DNA of 64,000 bases from JAJXWB01 sp046349085 (GCA_046349085.1 JAXMDA010000010.1:1-64000), one strand, 5' to 3'; positions 8,939 through 18,430 are shown, counted from the stretch's first letter. Numbers and translations are program-made. The notes: generated from the sequence alone by a model not told the origin.

Positions 8939-10255
8939 ATGACGCAACCTGCCTCTCCCCTCGACTCCATCCTCGCGCGTCTGCTCGACCTGCATCCGCG
9001 CAAGATCGACCTCTCGCTCGGCCGCACCGAACGCTTGCTGGCCGCGCTCGGCGATCCGCACAGGCGCCTGCCGAAGACGATCCATGTCGCCGGCACCAAC
9101 GGCAAGGGCTCGACCGTCGCCTTCCTGCGCGCGATCCTGGAGGCGGCCGGCCAGCGCGTGCATGTCTACACCTCGCCCCATCTCTTGCGCTTCAACGAAC
9201 GCATCCGGCTCGCCGGCAAGCTGGTCGACGACGCGACACTGATCGCCGCGCTCGAAAAATGCGAGCGCGTCAACGCGGGCCAGCCCATCACCTTCTTTGA
9301 GATCGGCACGGCCGCCGCCTTCGATCTCTTCGCTGAAACGCCCGCCGACTGGCTGTTGCTCGAAGTCGGCCTCGGCGGCCGCTACGACGCGACCAACGTG
9401 ATCGATGGTCCGGCGGCCAGCATCGTTACGCCGGTGTCGATCGATCACGCGGAATTTCTCGGCGACACGGTCGAGCGCATTGCGCAGGAAAAGGGCGGCA
9501 TATTCAAGCGCGGCGCGCCGGGCGTGATCGGCTTCCAGTCCGACGAAGCGCTGCGCGTCCTCGAAGCCTGCGCGCGAAGGGCGGGCGCGCCCTGCATCGT
9601 GGCGCGGCGCGACTACGACGTGCGCGAGGAGAACGGCCGCCTCATCTTCGAGGACGAGCGCGGCCTTCTCGATCTCGCGCCGCCGCGTCTTGCCGGCCGC
9701 CACCAGCACCAGAATGCGGCGACCGCCATCGCCGCGTTGCGCGCCGTCGCGCCCGAAGTTCCGGCGCGCGCTTTCGAGGCCGGCATGAGAACTGTCGACT
9801 GGCCGGCGCGCCTCCAGCGCATCTCGCGCGGGCGCCTCGTCGAACTCGCGCCCGAAGGGGCGGAAATCTGGATCGACGGCGGGCATAACGAGGATGGCGC
9901 GCGCGTCGCCGCCGCCGCCATGGGGGAGCGCGCCGCGCACAACGACGCGCCGCTCGCGCTCGTGTCGGGACTTCTCGCGACCAAGGACGCGCGCGCCTTT
10001 CTCGCGCATTTCACCGATCTCGCCCAGCGCGTCGTCGCCGTGCCCGTGTCGGGCGATCATTACGGCCGCCCGCCCGCCGATGTCGCCGAGGCGGCGCGCG
10101 ATCTCGGGCTGTTTGCGAGCGAGGCGCCGACGATCGAGGACGCGCTGGCCCGCATTTCCCGCGAGCGCTGGCGCGCGCCGCCGCGCATCCTCATCTGCGG
10201 CTCGCTCTATCTCGCGGGCGCGGCGCTCGCCCTGAACGGCTCCGAACTGGTCTGA
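8939..10255 (+). CDS. folC: Dihydrofolate synthase / folylpolyglutamate synthase
   Basis: Adds glutamate to dihydropteroate and to reduced folates (Mur-ligase fold). The P-loop is GTNGKGST near residue 53; VHVYTSPHLLRFNERI, the Mg-binding VGLGGRYDATN and SIDHAEFLG follow as in the family. Length 438 is typical. Starts at the ATG at 8939, directly after the repeat, with no strong ribosome site. Its 3' end overlaps the convergent esterase gene by 49 bases. Confidence 0.95.
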   Translation: MTQPASPLDSILARLLDLHPRKIDLSLGRTERLLAALGDPHRRLPKTIHVAGTNGKGSTVAFLRAILEAAGQRVHVYTSPHLLRFNERIRLAGKLVDDATLIAALEKCERVNAGQPITFFEIGTAAAFDLFAETPADWLLLEVGLGGRYDATNVIDGPAASIVTPVSIDHAEFLGDTVERIAQEKGGIFKRGAPGVIGFQSDEALRVLEACARRAGAPCIVARRDYDVREENGRLIFEDERGLLDLAPPRLAGRHQHQNAATAIAALRAVAPEVPARAFEAGMRTVDWPARLQRISRGRLVELAPEGAEIWIDGGHNEDGARVAAAAMGERAAHNDAPLALVSGLLATKDARAFLAHFTDLAQRVVAVPVSGDHYGRPPADVAEAARDLGLFASEAPTIEDALARISRERWRAPPRILICGSLYLAGAALALNGSELV

Positions 10256-11121
10256 CCGCTGGCGGCCGCCACCTTCGCGATAAGCGCGGCATAGGCCGCG
10301 GCGAAATTTTCCTGCCCGCTCTTCGACATATGGCAGGCGTCGGAGCGGTCCGCATCGCCGAACAGCGCGTCGGTGTCGACGCCCGCAAGAATGCGGCGCG
10401 CGGGATCGACCAGCTCGCGTTGCGCCTGCGCGATCGCATTATCCGCGCGCCAGCCGGGAAACATCGGCAGGCATTTCGTCGCGACCGAAACGAGGATCGG
10501 CGTATCCGGCCATTGCGCCCGCAATCGCGCGGCGACGGTGTCGAAGTCGCGCTTGTAATCTTGCGCCGATGTCGCGAGCGCCAGATCGCTTTCGCCCTGA
10601 TGCCAGATGATCGCGGTCGGCTTGTAGCGCTTTGCAAGCGAGGCGATCGTCGCGTCCAGCATCGGTCGCAAGGGCCCACTGGCGAAATAGCCGATGGATC
10701 GCCCCCCGATCGCGGCGACGGCGAGCACGACGCGATCCGCGGCGCCATTGGCGATCAGCCCGTCGCCGAGCGGCGTCAGCGGCTCGCCGAAGGTCTGGTC
10801 CGCGCCGTAGAGCGGCGAGCGCGCGATCCAGCACGAACCGTCGAAGAAATTGACGACGCGCGCGCCATGCGCGCTCGCCAGCCGCGCCGCGCCGAAATTC
10901 GCGACATTGGACTGGCCGATCGCCAGGATGACGGCGGTGCGGGCGTCCTGCGGGGGGCAGGCCGCCGCCTCCTTGCCGGCATAGGCGACGAGCCGGCCAA
11001 ATCCGTCGAATTGCGCGGGCGGCGGCGCCATGTCGGCTTCAGGCTGAAAAGGGTCGTTCCAGGCGGCGAGCGCGGCCAGCGCGAGCGCGACGGCGGCCGT
11101 GGCGACGAGCCCGCCTTTCAC
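10207..11121 (-). CDS. Secreted SGNH-type esterase, sialate O-acetylesterase-like
   Basis: A 304-residue protein with an N-terminal hydrophobic signal or anchor segment (residues 5-21). The AIGQSN motif carries the block-I serine of the SASA/DUF303 esterase family, and the WHQGESD block matches the family's second signature; an Asp/His pair is likely in DACHMS near the C-terminus. It probably removes acetyl groups from sugars in the envelope, but the substrate is unknown. The start is a GTG whose GTGA overlaps the stop of the upstream cupin gene, so the two are translationally coupled. Confidence 0.7.
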   Translation of the reverse strand: MKGGLVATAAVALALAALAAWNDPFQPEADMAPPPAQFDGFGRLVAYAGKEAAACPPQDARTAVILAIGQSNVANFGAARLASAHGARVVNFFDGSCWIARSPLYGADQTFGEPLTPLGDGLIANGAADRVVLAVAAIGGRSIGYFASGPLRPMLDATIASLAKRYKPTAIIWHQGESDLALATSAQDYKRDFDTVAARLRAQWPDTPILVSVATKCLPMFPGWRADNAIAQAQRELVDPARRILAGVDTDALFGDADRSDACHMSKSGQENFAAAYAALIAKVAAASGQTSSEPFRASAAPAR

Positions 11122-11513
11122 TCCGCCGCCGCCTGTGGCGCCTCGACCTCGCGCGTCACGAATTCCGCCGGCGACGTCAATTCGAGAATCTCGACGTCGT
11201 CGCTATGACGGATTTCGCGATGGCGGATGCGCGGCGGCTGCATCACCGTGCTGCCGGCCTCCAGCCGTACGAAGCCGACGTCCTCGTATTCGAACTCGAC
11301 CCAGCCTTTCAGCACGTAGACGAACTGGAAATCGAGTTCGTGAATGTGCCACGCGCCGTGGGGATGCTCGCCCGGAACGGCGCGGATCACGTTGACGCCG
11401 AACCTGCCCGAGGTCGCCTCGTCGTAGCCGAGATTGCGATAGGCGAAATACTGCCGCAGACCCTGGTCGAAAGCCGCGTCTCGGGCATGCTGCACGTGGG
11501 TGCGCCGGGCCAT
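11118..11513 (-). CDS. Cupin-domain protein
   Basis: A 131-residue single-cupin protein. The metal-site motif is seen as HPHGAWHIHELDFQFVYVLKG-like residues (two His plus a downstream acidic residue) and a second cupin block, AGSTVMQPPRIRHREI. Many such proteins are dioxygenases, isomerases or sensors; nothing here picks one. GGAGG precedes the ATG at 11513; a longer form from 11576 lacks support. It is coupled by a GTGA overlap to the esterase gene, so a shared sugar- or acyl-related job is plausible. Confidence 0.75.
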   Translation of the reverse strand: MARRTHVQHARDAAFDQGLRQYFAYRNLGYDEATSGRFGVNVIRAVPGEHPHGAWHIHELDFQFVYVLKGWVEFEYEDVGFVRLEAGSTVMQPPRIRHREIRHSDDVEILELTSPAEFVTREVEAPQAAAE

Positions 11514-11573
11514 TTCGTCCTCCAGTCGTTCGTCGTTCCGCCGAACATGCGGCAAGCGCCGCGGACGGACAAG

Positions 11574-11604
11574 CAAAACAAAAGGGCCGCTCGCGCGGCC
11601 CTTT
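11574..11604 (-). terminator. Rho-independent terminator of trxA
   Basis: On the minus strand, AAAGGGCCGC pairs with GCGGCCCTTT around a GCGA loop, followed by TGTTTTG. It lies about 20 bases after the trxA stop and isolates trxA from the cupin gene. Confidence 0.85.
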
Positions 11605-11625
11605 GCAGAGGTATCGGACGCGGGA

Positions 11626-11946
11626 TCAGACCGAAGCGTTGATCCACTTGACCAGTTCGCCCTTCGGCGCGGCGCCGACCTTCTGGGCGGCGAGCTTGCC
11701 GTCCTTGAACAGCATCAGCGTCGGAATGGAGCGGATGCCGAGCTTGCCGGCGACGCCGGGGTTCTCGTCGACGTTGAGCTTGGCGATCTTCACCTTGCCC
11801 TGCATCTCCGTGGAGATTTCCTCGAGCGAAGGGCCGATCATCTTGCAGGGTCCGCACCATTCCGCCCAGAAATCGACGACGACAGGTTCGGAAGATTTGA
11901 GAACGTCGGCTTCGAAGCTGGCGTCCGTGACTTTTGCAGTAGCCAT
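11626..11946 (-). CDS. trxA: Thioredoxin 1
   Basis: A general protein-disulfide reductant of the cytoplasm. The 106-residue protein has the active site WCGPCK (Cys at about residues 31 and 34), the buried Asp (VVVDFWAEW) and the cis-Pro in SIPTLMLF. Start ATG at 11946 with AGAGG upstream. It has its own promoter and terminator and so forms a single-gene unit. Confidence 0.97.
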   Translation of the reverse strand: MATAKVTDASFEADVLKSSEPVVVDFWAEWCGPCKMIGPSLEEISTEMQGKVKIAKLNVDENPGVAGKLGIRSIPTLMLFKDGKLAAQKVGAAPKGELVKWINASV

Positions 11947-11990
11947 AACAGCCTCTTGGGGGCGCGAAGGGGTCCGCGCGTCGGGCAGGG

Positions 11991-12019
11991 AACGTAGGAA
12001 CGCCCCATGATTCCGTCAA
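11991..12019 (-). promoter_or_regulatory. Candidate promoter of trxA
   Basis: On the minus strand TTGACG and TACGTT are spaced by 17 bases, about 45 bases before the trxA ATG. This is a good housekeeping-type match. Confidence 0.5.
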
Positions 12020-12094
12020 GCCGCCGTGGGCTCGTCTTTCGGTCACGAATGTGTCGGTCCGGCAAGGCGGATGACGCCACAGCCTGCGGCGTAT

Positions 12095-12128
12095 CGTATT
12101 AATATATTGATTTATCAGGATTAATACG
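12095..12128. promoter_or_regulatory. AT-rich inverted repeat upstream of trxA
   Basis: CGTATTAAT (12095-12103) and ATTAATACG (12120-12128) form a 9-bp inverted repeat in DNA much richer in A/T than its surroundings. It lies about 75 bases upstream of the trxA promoter and just after the stop of the GGDEF-EAL gene. It could be an operator or a weak bidirectional terminator. Confidence 0.4.
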
Positions 12129-12144
12129 GATATCTGCCGATTTT

Positions 12145-14121
12145 TCAGGCCGCCTCTCGAACTGCGAGCATTGCCCGCATGGTTTCCGCATCCTGAGGTC
12201 GGGCGATCAGATAGCCCTGCGCATGCGTGCAGCCGGCCGCCGCCACGAATCCGAACTGCGCCTGCGTCTCGATGCCTTCCGCCGTCACGTGCAAATCGAG
12301 CGAGCGCGCCAGATGCGCGACGGCCTGGACGATCGCCTGGTTCCTGCGCTCGGGCAGTCCGGCGACGAAGGACCGGTCGATCTTCAGCCCGCGCGTCGGC
12401 AGGCGGCGGATATGGTCGAACGACGAAAAGCCGGTGCCGAAATCGTCGAGCACGATCGACACGCCGCGCTCGTGCAGGCGCTCGATGGCCGACGCCGTGC
12501 CGCTCGCCGAGGCGAGAATGGCGGATTCGGTCACTTCCAGATGAAGGCGATCGGGCGAAAGCCCGGCTGCGCGCAGCGCCGCGTCGACGATCGTCACGAT
12601 CGAATGATCGCAGATCTGCTCTGGCGACACGTTGACGGCGACGCCCACGTCGCCGGGCCAGCGCGCGGCCTCGCGGCAGGCGTCGAACATGATCCACTCG
12701 CCGAGTTCATGGATCAGGCCGAGCCTTTCGGCGATCGTGATGAACTGGACCGGCGGCACGAGCCCGCGCTCGGGATGGCGCCAGCGCGCGAGCGCTTCGT
12801 TGGACTTGATGCGCCCGCTCGCCAGATCCTGGATCGGCTGGAACTGCAGGAAGAATTCGCCGCGCTTGAGAGCGCCCTTCATGTCCTGCGCCAGCGCGCG
12901 CCGGTCGCTGACTTCCTGATTGCCGCCATGCGCAAACAGATGGAACGCGCCGTTGCGTTCGCGCTTGGCGGCATAAAGCGCCGAATCGGCGCGGCTGATG
13001 AGGGCTGCAGGCGTGGCGCCGTCGGCGGGCGCCAGCGCGACGCCGACGCTGGCGCGGCACTCGAGACTGCCGCCTTCGATGGCGAAGGCGCCGTCGAACG
13101 CATCGGACAAGCGGTCGGCCAGCGCCGCGGCGTCCATCGTCGAGACGAGACCTCGCGCGAGCATGACGAATTCGTCGCCGCCGAGGCGCGCCAGCAGGTC
13201 GGCTTCGCGCAGACAGACCGAAAGACGCGCGGCCATCTGCTTCAGGAGCTGGTCGCCGGCTTGATGACCGTAGCGATCGTTGACGATCTTGAAGTCGTCG
13301 AGGTCGATGTAGAGAACGGCGAAACGCTCGCCATACCTTTCGAGGCGCTGGCAGGCCGCGTCCAGCGCATCCTCGAAGGCGACGCGGTTCGGCAAGCCGG
13401 TCAGCGGGTCGTGTCGCGCCTGCGTTTCGGCGCGCGCCTGCGCAACGACCCGGATCGCGAATTGCTTGCCGTGCGCGAGCGCGGCGAGAACCATGGCGAT
13501 GCTGTAGCTCAGCAGCAGCGGCGCGATGAAATATTCGCTTGGGGCGTCCGCTCCGCGCAGCAGAGCGACGAAACTGCCGAGGGTCAGCGGCGTGGCGAAT
13601 GCGACCACGGCCTGCGGCAATGTCGCCAGCGCCAGCGCGCCGCCAGACATCATGCCCACGATGGCGCAGACCACGACGATCTGCACATGCTCGGTCCGGT
13701 CGAAGAACAGGATGGCGGCCAGGCCCCAGATCGCGCCCAGCCCGGCCGCATTGAGAGCGGCGCGACGCACCGCCTTCGGCCCGACGGTCGCCGGCGGGGA
13801 TTTGTGGCGCCGCCTGTAAAGGCGGCGGGCGACGGGCAGGCAGTAGGCGAGCAGGGACGCCAGCCAGACGAAAGTCGTCGTCGGCTCGCTCTGAAGGCTG
13901 AGCGCGGCCGCCAGGATGAAACCGTTGAAAAGATTGACGGCCAGCATGGCGGGCGAATAGCGCGCGATGACGGCGATTTGCGCGGCGCGCAGCCGGCCTG
14001 CGGTGGTCGGGTCCATGCCTTTTGGCGGGGCTATGGAAAAGGCCCGGGCGAGCGCCGATCCCGTCCGCAAGATCGCGCGGCGCATGCGTCGAAAGGCCGA
14101 AATGCCTGAAAGAACGCTCAA
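12145..14121 (-). CDS. Membrane GGDEF-EAL protein (cyclic di-GMP turnover)
   Basis: A 658-residue protein with an N-terminal membrane part of several helices (about residues 50-215), then a GGDEF domain with intact LGGDEF (314-318) and an EAL domain with EAL (442-444), NVSPEQ, DDFGTGFSS, KIDRSFV and AEGIET. Both catalytic motifs look intact, so it may be a synthase, a phosphodiesterase, or both. The start is taken as the TTG at 14121 because GAGGAG lies 7 bases upstream; an ATG at 14085 is the alternative. It is divergent from lepA. Confidence 0.88.
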   Translation of the reverse strand: MSVLSGISAFRRMRRAILRTGSALARAFSIAPPKGMDPTTAGRLRAAQIAVIARYSPAMLAVNLFNGFILAAALSLQSEPTTTFVWLASLLAYCLPVARRLYRRRHKSPPATVGPKAVRRAALNAAGLGAIWGLAAILFFDRTEHVQIVVVCAIVGMMSGGALALATLPQAVVAFATPLTLGSFVALLRGADAPSEYFIAPLLLSYSIAMVLAALAHGKQFAIRVVAQARAETQARHDPLTGLPNRVAFEDALDAACQRLERYGERFAVLYIDLDDFKIVNDRYGHQAGDQLLKQMAARLSVCLREADLLARLGGDEFVMLARGLVSTMDAAALADRLSDAFDGAFAIEGGSLECRASVGVALAPADGATPAALISRADSALYAAKRERNGAFHLFAHGGNQEVSDRRALAQDMKGALKRGEFFLQFQPIQDLASGRIKSNEALARWRHPERGLVPPVQFITIAERLGLIHELGEWIMFDACREAARWPGDVGVAVNVSPEQICDHSIVTIVDAALRAAGLSPDRLHLEVTESAILASASGTASAIERLHERGVSIVLDDFGTGFSSFDHIRRLPTRGLKIDRSFVAGLPERRNQAIVQAVAHLARSLDLHVTAEGIETQAQFGFVAAAGCTHAQGYLIARPQDAETMRAMLAVREAA

Positions 14122-14161
14122 ATCGAACTCCTCGCCCCTGCGGGGCGGACGAGGCCTTGTG

Positions 14162-14190
14162 TTGACATTGACAACATCACGAAATTCATA
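14162..14190 (+). promoter_or_regulatory. Candidate promoter of lepA
   Basis: TTGACA, 17 bases, TTCATA; it lies in an AT-richer patch between the divergent GGDEF-EAL gene and lepA and points at lepA, about 120 bases upstream of its ATG. Confidence 0.45.
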
Positions 14191-14313
14191 AAGCGACTTT
14201 AATGACTTAGCGGCAAAACGCGCTCACCGCCCCGGCTTGGTTAATCTATTCCTGCCGCCGCCTTTCCTTCCCGGGCCGGCGCTGCTATCTCGCGGCGCAG
14301 AACGGCAGGAACC

Positions 14314-16119
14314 ATGACGACGCACCCGATCGACAACATCCGCAATTTCTCGATTGTCGCGCACATCGACCATGGCAAGTCGACGCTGGCCGACCGCCTG
14401 ATCCAGACGACCGGCGGACTGGCGGAGCGCGAAATGGTCGAGCAGGTGCTCGATTCCATGGATATCGAGCGCGAGCGCGGCATCACCATCAAGGCGCAGA
14501 CGGTGCGGCTCGACTACAAGGCGAAGGACGGCAAGACCTACGTCCTGAACCTGATGGACACGCCCGGCCACGTCGATTTCGCCTACGAGGTCTCGCGCTC
14601 GCTCGCCGCCTGCGAGGGCTCGCTGCTGGTCGTCGACGCCTCGCAGGGCGTCGAGGCCCAGACGCTCGCCAACGTCTATCATGCGCTCGACGCCGGCCAC
14701 GAGATCGTGCCGGTGCTGAACAAGATCGACCTGCCGGCGGCCGAGCCCGACCGCATCAAGCAGCAGATCGAGGACGTGATCGGCCTCGACGCCTCCGACG
14801 CCGTGCCGATCTCCGCCAAGACCGGCCTCGGCATTCCCGACGTGCTCGAAGCCATCGTCACCCGTCTGCCGCCGCCGAAGGGCGACGAGAAGGCGCCTCT
14901 GAAGGCGCTGCTGGTCGACTCTTGGTACGACCCCTATCTCGGCGTCGTCGTGCTCGTGCGCGTCATCGACGGCGAGATGAGGAAGGGCCAGAAGATCCTG
15001 ATGATGGGCACGGACGCCCATTACGAGATCGACCGCATCGGCGTGTTCCGTCCGAAGATGGAGAATGTCGAAAAGCTCGGCCCCGGCGAGGTCGGCTTCA
15101 TCACCGCGCAGATCAAGCAGGTGGCCGACACGCGCGTCGGCGACACGATCACCGACGAGAAGAAGCAATGCGCCGAGGCGCTGGCCGGCTTCAAGCCGGC
15201 GCAGCCCGTGGTGTTCTGCGGCCTCTTTCCGGTGGACGCCGCCGATTTCGAGGAGCTTCGCGCCGCAATGGGCAAGCTGCGACTCAACGACGCCAGCTTC
15301 TCCTACGAGATGGAATCCTCGGCCGCGCTCGGCTTCGGCTTCCGCTGCGGCTTTCTCGGCCTGCTGCATCTGGAGATCATCCAGGAGCGGCTGCACCGCG
15401 AGTTCAATCTCGATCTCATCGCGACGGCGCCCTCGGTCATCTACAAGATTCACATGACCAACGGCGACGTGATGGAGATGCACAATCCCGTCGACATGCC
15501 CGATGTCGTCAAGATCGACCATATCGACGAGCCCTGGATCAGGGCGACGATCCTGACGCCCGACGATTACCTCGGCGCGGTGCTGAAGCTGTGTCAGGAT
15601 CGGCGCGGCGTCCAGGTCGATCTCAATTACGTCGGCAAGCGCGCCATGGTCACCTACGACCTGCCGCTCAACGAAGTCGTGTTCGACTTCTACGACCGCC
15701 TGAAATCGATCTCCAAGGGCTACGCGAGCTTCGACTATCAGCTCACCGACTATCGCGAGGGCGACCTCGTGAAGATGAATATCCTGGTCAACGCCGAGCC
15801 GGTCGACGCCCTCTCCATGCTCGTCCACCGCACGCGCGCGGACAGCCGCGGACGCGCGATGGTGGAGAAGCTGAAGGAGCTGATTCCGCCGCACATGTTC
15901 CAGATTCCGATCCAGGCGGCGATCGGCGCCAAGATCATCGCCCGCGAGACCGTGCGCGCGCTGCGCAAGGACGTGACCGCCAAGTGCTACGGCGGCGACG
16001 TTTCCCGCAAGCGCAAGCTTCTGGAGAAGCAGAAGGAAGGCAAGAAGCGCATGCGGCAGTTCGGCAAGGTCGAAATCCCGCAGGAAGCGTTCATTGCGGC
16101 GTTGAAGATGGATAGTTGA
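14314..16119 (+). CDS. lepA: Elongation factor 4 (LepA), translational GTPase
   Basis: A ribosome-bound GTPase that back-translocates or helps 30S biogenesis. The 601-residue protein has G1 AHIDHGKST, G2 RGITI, G3 DTPGHVDF, G4 NKID and G5 region SAKTG, then the EF-G-like domains II, III and V and the LepA-specific C-terminal domain ending in SRKRKLLEKQKEGKKRM. Length and domain order are normal. Confidence 0.97.
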   Translation: MTTHPIDNIRNFSIVAHIDHGKSTLADRLIQTTGGLAEREMVEQVLDSMDIERERGITIKAQTVRLDYKAKDGKTYVLNLMDTPGHVDFAYEVSRSLAACEGSLLVVDASQGVEAQTLANVYHALDAGHEIVPVLNKIDLPAAEPDRIKQQIEDVIGLDASDAVPISAKTGLGIPDVLEAIVTRLPPPKGDEKAPLKALLVDSWYDPYLGVVVLVRVIDGEMRKGQKILMMGTDAHYEIDRIGVFRPKMENVEKLGPGEVGFITAQIKQVADTRVGDTITDEKKQCAEALAGFKPAQPVVFCGLFPVDAADFEELRAAMGKLRLNDASFSYEMESSAALGFGFRCGFLGLLHLEIIQERLHREFNLDLIATAPSVIYKIHMTNGDVMEMHNPVDMPDVVKIDHIDEPWIRATILTPDDYLGAVLKLCQDRRGVQVDLNYVGKRAMVTYDLPLNEVVFDFYDRLKSISKGYASFDYQLTDYREGDLVKMNILVNAEPVDALSMLVHRTRADSRGRAMVEKLKELIPPHMFQIPIQAAIGAKIIARETVRALRKDVTAKCYGGDVSRKRKLLEKQKEGKKRMRQFGKVEIPQEAFIAALKMDS

Positions 16120-16186
16120 GCTTCCGCCTCTTCTCCGGGTCGAAGGCGCCGATCTGCTGATCGCGCAATGGCGGCCGCATCCTCGC

Positions 16187-16296
16187 CCGTCATGCCCGGC
16201 CTTGCGCCGGGCATCCGCGCCGGGTCGTTGCATGTCGGATGGGCGTCTGCCGCAATCCTTCCACGTGGACGGCCGGGGCAAGCGCGGCCATGACGG
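16187..16296. repeat. Inverted repeat, CCGTCATG / CATGACGG family
   Basis: Terminal arms CCGTCATGCCCGG and the CGCGGCCATGACGG complement bound a segment of about 110 bases in the lepA-downstream gap. A second copy of this family is at 46425..46557. Confidence 0.75.
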
Positions 16297-16341
16297 CGCG
16301 GAGACGGTCGAAAGATCGATAACAGGACGCCGGACGCGCTC

Positions 16342-16800
16342 TCACCCCCGCCAGTAGGCGCATTGTCTCAAATACACCGTCCGCCCCTCGCGCCTTTCGA
16401 TGATTCCAGACAGGACCGCGCGGTCGCCGCGGCTCAGTTCATATCCGGCAGCGCGCGCGAGCCCCGCGTCTGCGGTCACGCAGACCACTTCCGCGTCGGC
16501 GCGCATTCCCACGATCGCCGCCTTGCCCGCCTCGGGCGCCGGCCGCACGCCGACGAAGGCGACGGGCGCCTCGTAGCCGCGCCCGCTGTAGGCGCGGTCG
16601 CCGCGCGCGGAGACGATCGCTTTCGTGTCGCGCGCCGCGCATTGATTGCCGAAGAAGCTGGAGGTGCAGACGGCGCTTTCCGCTGGCGCCGGCGCGGACG
16701 ACAGATCGGCAAGCGGGAGACGGCCCGTGCGCCCGAGAAAGACCAGGATCGAGCCCAGTGCGACCGCAAGCGAGATCGCTATCGTCGGCAACCTGTCCAT
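16342..16800 (-). CDS. Hypothetical membrane-anchored protein
   Basis: A 152-residue protein with one N-terminal hydrophobic segment (residues 5-24) that is a signal anchor or signal peptide, and a periplasmic part containing four Cys (TSSFFGNQC region, VVCVT, RQCAYW), which could form two disulfides. No family recognised. The ATG at 16800 is preceded by GAGGATT; an upstream TTG at 16833 would add 11 residues. Confidence 0.55.
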   Translation of the reverse strand: MDRLPTIAISLAVALGSILVFLGRTGRLPLADLSSAPAPAESAVCTSSFFGNQCAARDTKAIVSARGDRAYSGRGYEAPVAFVGVRPAPEAGKAAIVGMRADAEVVCVTADAGLARAAGYELSRGDRAVLSGIIERREGRTVYLRQCAYWRG

Positions 16801-16972
16801 CGCATGGGAATCCTCTGTGAGGCCTCCTTGCAACCCCGCATGATGCCACGGACCGTTTAAGGAACGCTTGCCGCAATCGCGGAAATGCCGGGGCTTTTGG
16901 CTTTGGCTCCGCTATCGCCTATGCTGGTCCGAGATCGAGAGGAAACAGGCCGGGAGGCCTTAAGAGCGTTCC

Positions 16973-18289
16973 ATGAGTTTCACCGACATCGCGACCCGGG
17001 CGTACAACCATTCGTTCCGGCTCGATCCGGTCCTGCGGACCCTGCTCGACACAGACTTCTACAAGCTGCTCATGCTGCAGATGATCTGGCGCAAGCATCG
17101 CGACACGCCCGTCACCTTCGGCATCGTCAACCGCACCGCCGCGGTGCGGGTCGCCGACGAGATTCCCGAGACCGAGCTTCGGGCGCAACTCGACCACGCC
17201 CGCACGCTGCGTTTCTCGTCGCGCGAGCGAATCTGGCTGGCGGGCAACACGTTCTACGGCGTTCGCCAGATCTTCCAGCCCGACTTCATCGAATGGCTGG
17301 CGGACTTCCAATTGCCGGAATACGAGCTCGAGCGCCGCGACGGACAGTACGAACTGACCTTCCACGGCGCCTGGCCCTATACGACCATGTGGGAAATTCC
17401 GGCGCTCTCCATCATCAACGAATTGCGCGCGCGGAAAGTGCTGCACGGCATGGGGCGTTTCGAGCTGGACGTGCTCTACGCCCGCGCCAAGGCGAAGCTG
17501 TGGAGCAAGATCGAGCGGCTGCGGCAATTGAAGAAGGAAGGCCCGCTGCGCGTCGGCGATTTCGGCACGCGCCGGCGTCACGGCTATCTCTGGCAGCGCT
17601 GGTGCTGCGAGGCCTTGCAGGAAGGCATCGGCGACGCTTTCACCGGCACGTCCAACGTGCATATCGCCATGGAGATCGGCGCCGAGGCCATAGGCACCAA
17701 CGCGCACGAGCTGCCGATGGTCTATGCCGCGCTCGCCGGAACGGACGAACAGCGCGTGCGCGATTCGCGCTACTCGGTGCTGCAGTCGTGGAGCGACACC
17801 TATTCCGGCAATCTTCTCGTCTTCCTGCCCGACGCCTATGGCACGACCGAATTCCTGCGCGACGCGCCCGACTGGGTGGCGGATTGGACTGGCGCGCGGC
17901 CGGATTCCAAGGACCCGATCGAGGCCGGCGAAGAGCTGATCGACTGGTGGGCGGCGCGCGGCCGCGAGCCGCGCGAAAAGCTGATCGTTTTTTCGGACGC
18001 GATGGACATCGATTCCATCGAGGAGACGTCGCGCCATTTCCGCGGCCGCGTGCGCGCGAGCTACGGCTGGGGCACGAATCTCACCAACGATTTTTCCGGC
18101 TGCGATCCGGGCGGCGACGACCGGCTGCGGGCGATCTCGCTCGTCTGCAAAGTCATCGGCGCGGCCGGCCGGCCGGCGGTGAAACTCTCCGACAATCCGC
18201 TGAAGGCCACGGGGCCGCAAAGCGAGATAGAGCGCTACCGCAACATCTTCAGCGCCGCCGGAATGCGCGCGCAGCCGGTGCTGGTGTAG
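16973..18289 (+). CDS. pncB: Nicotinate phosphoribosyltransferase
   Basis: Converts nicotinate and PRPP to nicotinate mononucleotide in NAD salvage, with ATP hydrolysis. The 438-residue protein contains the N-terminal LLDTDFYKLLMLQ signature, FGTRRRHGY, the GTSNVH loop, GTNAHELPM carrying the histidine that is phosphorylated in this family, and the phosphate-binding end VKLSDNPLKATG. Single gene, followed by a possible terminator. Confidence 0.95.
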   Translation: MSFTDIATRAYNHSFRLDPVLRTLLDTDFYKLLMLQMIWRKHRDTPVTFGIVNRTAAVRVADEIPETELRAQLDHARTLRFSSRERIWLAGNTFYGVRQIFQPDFIEWLADFQLPEYELERRDGQYELTFHGAWPYTTMWEIPALSIINELRARKVLHGMGRFELDVLYARAKAKLWSKIERLRQLKKEGPLRVGDFGTRRRHGYLWQRWCCEALQEGIGDAFTGTSNVHIAMEIGAEAIGTNAHELPMVYAALAGTDEQRVRDSRYSVLQSWSDTYSGNLLVFLPDAYGTTEFLRDAPDWVADWTGARPDSKDPIEAGEELIDWWAARGREPREKLIVFSDAMDIDSIEETSRHFRGRVRASYGWGTNLTNDFSGCDPGGDDRLRAISLVCKVIGAAGRPAVKLSDNPLKATGPQSEIERYRNIFSAAGMRAQPVLV

Positions 18290-18383
18290 GACTTCTTCGG
18301 AACCCGTCATCGGAGCTCCTCGCAATGACGGCGCGGGGCGGGTAGCCATCGGGACGTCCGCGCCCCATATCACCGTCAACGCC

Positions 18384-18410
18384 GCCGCCGGCTGACCCCC
18401 GGCGGCTTTA
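18384..18410 (+). terminator. Possible terminator after pncB
   Basis: An 8-bp GC stem (GCCGCCGG with CCGGCGGC), 7-base loop, followed by TTTATC. The T-run is weak. Confidence 0.4.
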
Positions 18411-18430
18411 TCTTTGCTACGGAGCCATGC

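Noticed and set aside
14224..16281. Antisense open frame of 685 codons over lepA
   Set aside because: Composition is His/Asp/Arg-rich without motifs, as expected for the reverse of a conserved gene.
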